Assembly: GCF_000740675.1 (NCBI RefSeq)
Contig: NZ_JPXI01000038.1
Span: forward strand, 1 to 49,156
Direction of reading: 5' to 3'
Source of the DNA: Massilia sp. BSC265
GTDB lineage: Bacteria; Pseudomonadota; Gammaproteobacteria; Burkholderiales; Burkholderiaceae_D
Length of the DNA: 49,156 nt
Under the pieces are notes generated by a model. It did no database searches. It saw only the letters and a program-made list of their open reading frames with translations, and was not told the origin of the DNA. Both the position numbers and the translations under genes were made by a program. This document shows, one piece after another, positions 8,123-14,897 of the stretch. Within the stretch, counting starts at the first letter, position 1. Each line of letters opens with the position of its first letter.

Positions 8123-9412
8123 ATGCCAGACTCCAGCACGAGCGCCCCTTCCAGTATCGACGCCAGCATCGGCAGCAGCGCTCCGTCCGGCCCCGCGGCC
8201 CGGCGCCGCAAGGTGCCGCTGGCCCGACCGCTGCGCCATGCCCGCTTTCGCAACATCTGGCTGGCCAACATGGTGTCGAACATGGGCACCTGGATCCAGA
8301 CCTTTGCCTCGGCCTGGCTGGTGGCTTCGCTCTCCGGCTCGGCCGCCATCACCTCGCTGGTCCAGACGGCGACTTATGTCCCGGTTTTCCTGTTCGCCCT
8401 GCTGGCAGGCGTGGTGGCGGACGCCGTGCACCGGCCCAAGTTCCTGTTCTACTGCAACCTGTACATGGCCTTGTGCGCCACCACCATGGCCCTGCTGGTG
8501 GGCACGGGACGGGTGGCCGCCACCCCGGTGCTGGTCCTGACCTTCTGCCTCGGCATCGGCACCGCCTTCATCTGGCCAGCCTGGCAGGCCGCCATGTCGG
8601 GACTGGTGGAAGCGGAAGAAGTGGAAGCCGCGGCCACCCTCAACAACCTCTCCTACAACCTGTCGGCCATCATCGGCCCGGCCCTGGGCGGCGTGCTGTT
8701 CGGCTGGATCGGACCTGGCGCACTGTTCCTGGCCAATGCCTTGTCCTTCGCCGGCCTGCTCGCCGTGTACTGGACGTGGTGGCGCGAACGCACGCCGCAG
8801 CCCGCCCCGCGCGAAGGCTTCCGCGAGCGCTTCGTGCTCGGCTTCAAGACAGCCTTCGGCTGCGCGCGCTACCGCCGCATCCTGCGCAACGTCTGCTCGG
8901 TGTTCTTCGCGACCATCGCCTTCGCCAGCCTGTTGCCGGTGTTCGTGCGCGACGTGCTGCGCATGCAGTCCGGCACCTACGGCACCCTGATGGGCTGCCT
9001 GGGCGGCGGCGCCGTACTGGCCGCGTTCTTCCTGCCGCAACTGCGCGCCCGGGTCGACAAGACCGGCGTGCTGGCCGGTGCCCTGGCGATCTATGGCAGC
9101 ATGCTGGTGGCGATGTGCATCAGCCGTTCGCTGCTCGTGCTGGCGCCCCTGATCCTGTGCGGCGGCATGGCCTGGTCGGCCACGGTGTCGACCCTGAACG
9201 CCGCGGCCCAGCTGTCCTTCCCGGCCGAGATCCGCGCCCGCACGCTGTCGATCTACCTGTTCGTCATGTCCGGCGGCTACGCGGCGGGCAGCCTGTTCTG
9301 GGGCCAGGTGGCCGACCGCTTCGGGGTACGCTTCGCCCTGGGCGCCGCCGGAGCCTGCGTATTGGCCAATGCGCTCATGCTGGTGACGGGAAGCCGCAGG
9401 AACCTCCTCTGA
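8123..9412 (+). CDS. MFS transporter, EntS/MFS_3 (transmembrane secretion effector) type
   Basis: 429 residues with about 30 hydrophilic residues, then PLRHARFRNIWLANMVSNMGTWIQ, the N-terminal signature of MFS_3/EntS-type exporters (R..R..W......N.G.W.Q). Roughly eleven to twelve hydrophobic segments follow, including VPVFLFALLAGVVADAVHRPKFL, the MFS motif A region (G..aD...R). The family exports siderophores or drugs; substrate is unknown. The ATG at 8123 has no Shine-Dalgarno sequence and sits within a few bases of the predicted transcription start. Divergent from the acetyltransferase. Confidence 0.85.
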   Translation: MPDSSTSAPSSIDASIGSSAPSGPAARRRKVPLARPLRHARFRNIWLANMVSNMGTWIQTFASAWLVASLSGSAAITSLVQTATYVPVFLFALLAGVVADAVHRPKFLFYCNLYMALCATTMALLVGTGRVAATPVLVLTFCLGIGTAFIWPAWQAAMSGLVEAEEVEAAATLNNLSYNLSAIIGPALGGVLFGWIGPGALFLANALSFAGLLAVYWTWWRERTPQPAPREGFRERFVLGFKTAFGCARYRRILRNVCSVFFATIAFASLLPVFVRDVLRMQSGTYGTLMGCLGGGAVLAAFFLPQLRARVDKTGVLAGALAIYGSMLVAMCISRSLLVLAPLILCGGMAWSATVSTLNAAAQLSFPAEIRARTLSIYLFVMSGGYAAGSLFWGQVADRFGVRFALGAAGACVLANALMLVTGSRRNLL

Positions 9413-9508
9413 GACTACCCTGATTTCCCTTGTAATTTCCCTTCTCTTCGCGCCTTCGGCGGACCTTGTTCAGGTGTAAAGTATCAGGATTGCCATGCCA
9501 ATCCGTCT

Positions 9509-10507
9509 ATGCTGCCCGAATCCGACATCCTGTGCACCTTCCATTTCGCCCCGCGCTACGAGGTGGCCGTTGCCAGCCGCCGCGGCAGCGGCCCCGTGCA
9601 GCGCCCCGAGAACCAGGACAATTTCGTCGTCATCGACTTCGCCGGCCAGGCCAGCCACCTGCTCGACCAGGAACTGCGGCGCACGCCAGTTCGCGGCTGG
9701 CCCGCGGGCCACGGCCGGGTGGCGGTGCTGGACGGGATGGGCGGACATGGCCACGGGCGCGAGGCGGCCGAGGCGGTCGCCGCCGGCCTGCTCGCGCTTC
9801 CCCCCTGCCGCACGCCGGCCGAGCTGGGGCGCCACCTCGACGTGCTGCACGCCGGGCTGCAGCGCCGTTTCGCCTCCGGGTCCGGCGCACGGCCCGGCAC
9901 TACCCTGACCATGCTGGAGCTGCCGGAAGGCGGCGAGCCCCTGCTCTACCACGTGGGCGACTCGCGCCTGTACGAGATCGACCCGGCGCACGCAATGCCG
10001 CTCACCGTCGACCACGTGCCGGCCACCGTCGCGGCCCTGGCCGGCCGGATCGACGAAGCTGGATGGTGGCGCCAGGTGCACGGCGCGCATGCGCCGCAGA
10101 TCGCGCAGGCATTCATCCTCGGCAATGCCTTCAGCAACCCCTTCCAGCTCTCGGCCCCGCTGTTCGAACTGACGCCGCTGAACCTGCCGTCATGGCTGTG
10201 CCCCCTGCCGGACCGCCGCGTGCTGCGCCTGCGTGAAGACGCCTGCTACCTGCTGGCGACCGATGGCTTCTGGTCCTGCGCCGCGCCCGACCGCTTCGTC
10301 GGCCAATGGCCGGGGCTGCTGGCCGGCGCCCCCGATGCCGCGGCCATGGTCGGGCGCCTGTTCGAGGCCCTCGACGCCTCGCCGCCGGATGGCCTGCATC
10401 CCGACAACCTGACCGCGCTGATGTTGCGCCCCATGTTGCGTCACATGCCGGCAGCGGCCGGCGGCCACCTGGACGAAACCGCGCTGCCGGCGGACACCCA
10501 GGATTGA
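9509..10507 (+). CDS. PP2C-family Ser/Thr protein phosphatase
   Basis: 332 residues with the metal-dependent phosphatase motifs in order: RPENQDN (32-38, metal-site Asp37), VLDGMGGHG (73-81), GTT (130-132), HVGDSRLY (148-155), LLATDGFW (248-255) and HPDN (297-300, metal-site Asp299). There is no membrane helix, so it acts in the cytoplasm, unlike the membrane-anchored PstP of actinobacteria. It is the natural partner that would reverse phosphorylation by the kinases at 2219 and 14898. Followed 110 bases later by an FHA protein on the same strand, a pairing typical of phospho-signalling clusters. Confidence 0.93.
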   Translation: MLPESDILCTFHFAPRYEVAVASRRGSGPVQRPENQDNFVVIDFAGQASHLLDQELRRTPVRGWPAGHGRVAVLDGMGGHGHGREAAEAVAAGLLALPPCRTPAELGRHLDVLHAGLQRRFASGSGARPGTTLTMLELPEGGEPLLYHVGDSRLYEIDPAHAMPLTVDHVPATVAALAGRIDEAGWWRQVHGAHAPQIAQAFILGNAFSNPFQLSAPLFELTPLNLPSWLCPLPDRRVLRLREDACYLLATDGFWSCAAPDRFVGQWPGLLAGAPDAAAMVGRLFEALDASPPDGLHPDNLTALMLRPMLRHMPAAAGGHLDETALPADTQD

Positions 10508-10617
10508 AACATTCCCGACAGAAAATAATGTTGCTAATCAAGGAATGCGGCGCGCCGCTGGGCAGGAAAAGGGCGTAAGCTAGCAATGTTGTCGAACATG
10601 ATCGCCGCCATCATCCC

Positions 10618-12204
10618 ATGAACCGCTGCCGCCATCCCGAACATCCGCATTGCACCGTCTGGGTCATGCCAGGCGAGCTGGTGTGCGCGCACGGCCACGT
10701 CCAGCCGCCTTCCGCTTCGGGTATGCCGGCCGCCGTTTCCAGCGCCGGCCTGCCCTCGAGCTTCGAGGCGATCAGTGCCCTGCGCGCCCAGCGTCCCCAA
10801 GGGCTTGCGCCGGCGCCCACCCAGGCCGCCCAGGTAGCGGCGGCCGCCCAGGCCGCCAGTGGCGGCTTGGGCCGCCCGCAACTGCATATCAGCGGCTTCG
10901 ATCCGCGCGCAGCCGGCGGCCGCCAGGCCATCAAGCTGGAGCTGCGCGGCATGCCGATGGATTGCGCGGCCGAGCTACGCGTGCTGGTGCGCTCCTGCCT
11001 GCGCCTGCGTGACGGTGAAAGCTATGCGTTCCAGCGCACCTCGCGCGGCGACTGGCGCCCGGTGTTCCTGGAATTCTCGTCGCGCGGCCTCGAGCACGGC
11101 CAGTACCGCATCGACATCGAACTGCACAGCCGCCATCCGCAGCAGCTGGGCGCCGCCCGCACCTGGACCTGCTCGCCGGTGATCCTGGTCCCGCGCCTCG
11201 ACGCCAGCCTGGGCGAGATCCACCAAACCTTCCTTGCCACCCACAAGAATGTGCGCGTGACGGCCGACGATGCCGGCATCGCACGGGTACAGGCGCCCGG
11301 CGGCGGCAGCCTCGACATCGACGTCACTGCGCGCGACGGCTCGATCGCCCAGCTCGACATCCGCGATCCGCGCGACGGCGGCGGCAAGGTCGACCTGGGC
11401 TTTTCGACCATCGCCTGGGACGAAGACCTGATCGAGATCGACGTGCCCTTGGCGCCCGCCGGCCATCCCTGCCCGGCCAGCACGGCCTGCCTGGTCCATG
11501 CCGAGCCGGACTCGAGCCTCCAGCGCCACCTGCGCCTGTTCGCGCTCGACGAATGCGTGCTCGGGCGCTTCGAATGGAGCGATCCGGAAGCCGACCTGCT
11601 CCTGGCGCACCACGGCGAGCATGGCGAAGAGCGCGGCGGGCTGACGCGCCGCCTGTCGGGCCGCCATGCGATCATCCGCCCGGGGCGCCATGGCTTCGAG
11701 ATCGAGGACGTGTCGCGCTACGGTGTCCTGCTCGACGGGGTCTGGCCGGGCAAGCACGCGCCGGTTCCGCTGCGCCTCGGCATGCGGATTTCGCTGACCG
11801 CCAGCATCCGTGGCGTGGTCGAACTGGAAGTGACGGCCCTGCTGCCGCACGGCGTGATCCTGCACCGCACCGATGCAGGCGCACAGGCGGAAGCCTTCTG
11901 CATCCTTGCCCCCGAAACCCATCCGGGGCGGTGCGAGCTCCAGGCCCGCCCGCGCGCCGCCGGCATGCCGCTGCTGTTCCACCGCGGCGGCGGTTTCTGG
12001 CACCTCGATCCGCTCACAGGCAGCGAGACGCCCCTGGCGCCGGGCCTCGCCCTGGACCGCTTGCCGGGCATGGGACTGCAGCAACGCTTCGCCGCCCGTC
12101 CTTATCCGGAGATAAGCGCTGAAGCGCACGCAACAGCGCGCGTACAAGCCGCCCGCAGCGGCGAGCGCCGGCCTGCACAGCCCGCTGCCTGGCTCGGCAA
12201 CTGA
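10618..12204 (+). CDS. FHA-domain protein with Cys/His-rich N-terminus
   Basis: 528 residues. The N-terminus holds CRHPEHPHC....LVCAHGH, a possible small zinc knuckle (Cys4, Cys12, Cys23, His25/27). An Ala-rich linker follows (about 60-85). The middle (about 90-310) is beta-rich and unrecognised. The FHA core is clear: LGRFEW (GR at 316-317), SGRHAII (347-353) and DVSRYGVLLDG (about 363-373), matching the GR, SxxH and N/S-G-V/T positions that read phosphothreonine. No membrane segment. With a PP2C just upstream and kinases on both flanks, it is likely a phospho-dependent adaptor. Start ATG 10618 lacks a strong ribosome site, so the exact start is less sure. Confidence 0.85.
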   Translation: MNRCRHPEHPHCTVWVMPGELVCAHGHVQPPSASGMPAAVSSAGLPSSFEAISALRAQRPQGLAPAPTQAAQVAAAAQAASGGLGRPQLHISGFDPRAAGGRQAIKLELRGMPMDCAAELRVLVRSCLRLRDGESYAFQRTSRGDWRPVFLEFSSRGLEHGQYRIDIELHSRHPQQLGAARTWTCSPVILVPRLDASLGEIHQTFLATHKNVRVTADDAGIARVQAPGGGSLDIDVTARDGSIAQLDIRDPRDGGGKVDLGFSTIAWDEDLIEIDVPLAPAGHPCPASTACLVHAEPDSSLQRHLRLFALDECVLGRFEWSDPEADLLLAHHGEHGEERGGLTRRLSGRHAIIRPGRHGFEIEDVSRYGVLLDGVWPGKHAPVPLRLGMRISLTASIRGVVELEVTALLPHGVILHRTDAGAQAEAFCILAPETHPGRCELQARPRAAGMPLLFHRGGGFWHLDPLTGSETPLAPGLALDRLPGMGLQQRFAARPYPEISAEAHATARVQAARSGERRPAQPAAWLGN

Positions 12205-12222
12205 GCAGCTGCGGCCGAGGCC

Positions 12223-12333
12223 TCAACCGCCCGGCGGGCGCAAGAGCAGGAAGACCAGCGAAGTACCGGCCAGCAGCGCGGCCTGCAGCGCGAAGACGAT
12301 GACCGGGATCTTCAAGTGTTCTGGAATTTTCAT
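12223..12333 (-). CDS. 36-residue single-helix membrane peptide
   Basis: Small gene: ATG at 12333, preceded by GGAAAGGA seven bases upstream on the minus strand, TGA at 12223. The product begins MKIPEHLKIP, has one hydrophobic helix (VIVFALQAALLAGTSLVFLLL) and ends RPPGG. The combination of a good ribosome site, a sensible topology and its own space between two + strand genes supports a real gene, though so short a frame can arise by chance. Function unknown. Confidence 0.5.
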   Translation of the reverse strand: MKIPEHLKIPVIVFALQAALLAGTSLVFLLLRPPGG

Positions 12334-12510
12334 GGCGCGTCCTTTCCTTGGCGTTTCAGGAAAACCCGTTCGGGAAATCCGAGTTTACGCCTGCGGCCCG
12401 AGACGCTGCGCCCTGTAGCCTGCAATCAATCCCCTCCAGCCTGCAAGCATGCGCCGCCGCTCGCGCCATCAGGCTACGCTAGAGGAAACCATTGATTCGA
12501 GAGCATACCC

Positions 12511-13407
12511 ATGACAAGCACAAGCCTGATCCAGCTCCACGGCACGGCCATCGCCCTGCTGCTGGCCGTTACATCCCCCGGCGCCGCCGCCCAGACGGCC
12601 TCGCAGACGGACAACCCGCAAGGCGGGCGCCAGACCACCACGAAGGTCGTCCCGCAGGAACGCACCGGACCGACCACGGTACAGGAGCGCACCAACCCGA
12701 CCAGCGGCCAGCCGGGCATTGCCGAGGAAGGGAGCCATGCGTCGGATGCCACCACCCACCTCAACCGCGCGATCGCCGTGCTCCACCAGATGGAGCGCAA
12801 CCGCGAAGTCGCAGCGCGGCTCCATCGATCGAAAGGCGTGTTCATCGTGCCGGATTCGGTGCGCGTCGCGGTCGGCGTCGGCGCCCGCGGCGGCGCCGGC
12901 GTGCTGTTGGTCCGGCGCGCGGACGGCTGGGGGACGCCGGCCTTCTACAACATGGCCGGGGTCACCCTCGGCGCGCAACTGGGCGCCGAAGGGGGCGGGA
13001 TGGCCTTCATCCTCAACGACCAGAAGGCCCTGAACGGCTTCATGCAAGATAACAAGTTTTCGCTGAATACCGAGGCCGGACTCACCGTCGTGGACTGGTC
13101 CAAGCGCGGCGAAGGGTCGCTCGGCTGGGGCGACATCACCGCCTGGTCCGATACCGAAGGCCTGTTCGGCGGCGCGAACATCGCCATCACCGACGTCCGC
13201 TTCGACGCCGCCGAGACCGCCGCCTACTACCGCAAGCCGGTGACGCCGCGCGACGTCGTGGCGGGCCGGGTCAGCAATCCGCGCGCGGTCGAACTGCGCA
13301 CGGCGCTGGCCGACACCGGCACCGCCGCCGGCGCCGCCGGCCACGGCGGCAGCAGCGACAGCAAGACCCGCAGCGGCGACAGCGACATGCGTCCTACCCG
13401 GCGCTGA
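12511..13407 (+). CDS. Exported SYLF/Ysc84-domain lipid-binding protein
   Basis: 298 residues. A signal peptide (about 28 residues, ending AAAQT) is followed by a Gln/Thr/Pro-rich linker and then a SYLF domain: KGVFIVPDSVRVAVGVGARGGAGVLLVRRADG.W..PAFY, GVTLGAQLGAEGGGMAFIL and an FS...EAG segment match bacterial YSC84-related lipid-binding proteins of the envelope. The C-terminal about 40 residues are Gly/Ser/Asp-rich. In other bacteria these proteins are envelope- or stress-linked; the role here is inferred. It lies between the phospho-signalling genes but has no operon link to them. Confidence 0.85.
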   Translation: MTSTSLIQLHGTAIALLLAVTSPGAAAQTASQTDNPQGGRQTTTKVVPQERTGPTTVQERTNPTSGQPGIAEEGSHASDATTHLNRAIAVLHQMERNREVAARLHRSKGVFIVPDSVRVAVGVGARGGAGVLLVRRADGWGTPAFYNMAGVTLGAQLGAEGGGMAFILNDQKALNGFMQDNKFSLNTEAGLTVVDWSKRGEGSLGWGDITAWSDTEGLFGGANIAITDVRFDAAETAAYYRKPVTPRDVVAGRVSNPRAVELRTALADTGTAAGAAGHGGSSDSKTRSGDSDMRPTRR

Positions 13408-13444
13408 GAAGTAGACCGGCGCGGGCATTGTTCTGCATGTCGGC

Positions 13445-13672
13445 TCAGCTGTGAAGTTGCAAGAGGTTGTTGCGGCTGGTTGAGAGCCTGGACATCGGTG
13501 CTCTGCCGCCGATGGCCTGGTGTGGGCGATGCCAGTTGTAATGATGATTCCACTGGCGGAGCATATCGGTGCGCTCGTCGGAGCGCTTGTACACGAAGCC
13601 GTAAGCCCATTCTCGCAGCGCAGACTGGATAAAGCGCTCGGCTTTGCCGTTGGTCTGCGGTCGATAGGGTCG
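13445..13672 (-). pseudogene. IS481-family transposase remnant (C-terminal fragment)
   Basis: About 75 codons read as the C-terminus of an IS481 DDE transposase: PYRPQTNGKAERFIQSALREWAYGF, then LRQWNHHYNWHRPHQAIGG and a NNLLQLHS end. This part contains the third acidic residue region (E in NGKAERF). Everything upstream (HTH and the first two Asp) is missing: beyond about 13672 the sequence changes into a different gene fragment read on the other strand. Terminal inverted repeats and target duplications were not found. Confidence 0.8.
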
Positions 13673-13867
13673 CTGGCCCGGCGCGCCGCTTCGCTGGCCC
13701 TGATGCGCGAAGCGGAAGGCTACATGGCCGAAACCGAGGTCGCCGCGGACGGCAGCGTGCTGCTGATCGAGCACCAGCTGGCAGGTGCGCGCCGCTGCGC
13801 CTACCGCCTTGAACCCTTGGGCGAATCTTCACCTGGCGCCTGCACCCGGGATCTCTCCGGGACCTAG
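13673..13867 (+). pseudogene. Remnant of a COG2345-type HTH regulator with an internal deletion
   Basis: Read on the + strand this gives ALMREAEGYMAETEVAADG, then VLLIEH directly joined to QLAGARRCAYRLEPL and a short tail ending at TAG 13865. In predicted DeoR/ArsR-like regulators (COG2345) the LLIEH strand is followed by a Cys-rich HCPIC...C..EL segment about 40 residues long before the EHLLAGARRCAYR end. Here that Cys-rich part is missing, and the N-terminal HTH is also gone, replaced by the IS481 fragment. The likely history is insertion followed by deletions; the EH/EHQ similarity at the junction suggests recombination across a short repeat. Not expected to be functional. Confidence 0.55.
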
Positions 13868-14820
13868 CCGGGCGTGTCTGCCGACATGCCCGGCTGGCCG
13901 CCGGCACCCTGGGGGCGCTCCTCACGCGCTTCGCCATGCTTCCAGGCGGCCGGCCAGGCCGGCAGCGGGATGCGCTCGGCGTCGCCCGGCACGGGCACGA
14001 AGGCATCCGCTTCCCAGTCGCGCGCAGCCTGCTCGATGCGCTCGCGGCTCGAGGACACGAAATTCCAGAAGATGTAGCGGCGCCCGTCCAGCGGCTCGCC
14101 GCCGATCAGCACGAAACGTGCACCCGCGCTGGACGAGACCCGCACCGGCATGCCCGGCTCGACCATCGCCATAGTATTCGGCGGGATCGCTTCGCCGTCG
14201 ACCTCGATGGCGCCGATCGGCGCGTACACGGCGCTTTCCTCCGGCAGGTCGCCGAGCTCGATGGACTCACCCGGCGCCAGCTGCACGTCCAGGTAGAGCG
14301 TGGTGCTGAAGGTGGGCACCGGCGAGATATGGCCGAAGGCGCTGCCGACCAGCACGCGTACGGTCGCGCCTTCGAACCCGACTTCGGGAATCTGGTCCGC
14401 CGGGGTGTGCGAGAAGGCGGCCGGAGCCTCCTCGTGTTCGCGCGGCAGCGCCGCCCACAACTGCAGGCCGTGGGTGCGGCGCACCCGGTCGAGCAGGTCT
14501 TCCGGGGTGCGCTCGGAATGGACGATGCCGCTGCCGGCCGTCATCCAGTTGACCGCACCCGGCTCGATGCGCTGCTCGGTGCCGAGGCTGTCGCGGTGCA
14601 TGATGGCGCCCTCGAACAGGTAAGTCACCGTCGCCAGCCCGATGTGCGGGTGCGGACGGACGTCGTGGCACGCGCCGCGCTGCGCTTCCACCGGCCCCAT
14701 GTGGTCGAAGAACAGGAAGGGACCGACCGACTGGCGTGCCGCCGCCGGCAGGATGCGCCGGACCGTGAAGCCGCCGCCGAGGTCCTTGTCATGCGATTTG
14801 AACAGGTGGGCAATGGGCAT
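13864..14820 (-). CDS. Pirin-family bicupin protein
   Basis: 318 residues from ATG 14820, preceded by GGAGGAG. Pirin signatures: FLFFDHMGPV, HPHIGLATVTYLFEGAIMHRDSLG (metal-binding His cluster of the N-terminal cupin), NWMTAGSGIVHSER and LQLWAALP. The C-terminal cupin ends in RYIFWNFVSSSRERIEQAARDW. Pirins bind iron and some act as quercetinases or regulators; substrate unknown. Sits 77 bases after the kinase-fusion gene on the same strand and could be co-transcribed with it, but pirins are widely scattered and a functional link is doubtful. Its last bases abut the broken regulator on the opposite strand. A second pirin lies at 37629. Confidence 0.92.
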   Translation of the reverse strand: MPIAHLFKSHDKDLGGGFTVRRILPAAARQSVGPFLFFDHMGPVEAQRGACHDVRPHPHIGLATVTYLFEGAIMHRDSLGTEQRIEPGAVNWMTAGSGIVHSERTPEDLLDRVRRTHGLQLWAALPREHEEAPAAFSHTPADQIPEVGFEGATVRVLVGSAFGHISPVPTFSTTLYLDVQLAPGESIELGDLPEESAVYAPIGAIEVDGEAIPPNTMAMVEPGMPVRVSSSAGARFVLIGGEPLDGRRYIFWNFVSSSRERIEQAARDWEADAFVPVPGDAERIPLPAWPAAWKHGEAREERPQGAGGQPGMSADTPG

Positions 14821-14897
14821 GACGACTCCTCCGTGGTTGACCGATGCGCTTACTGTACACCATTCGCCCTTCGATGCGGCCCGGCCGGAAGACCGGT

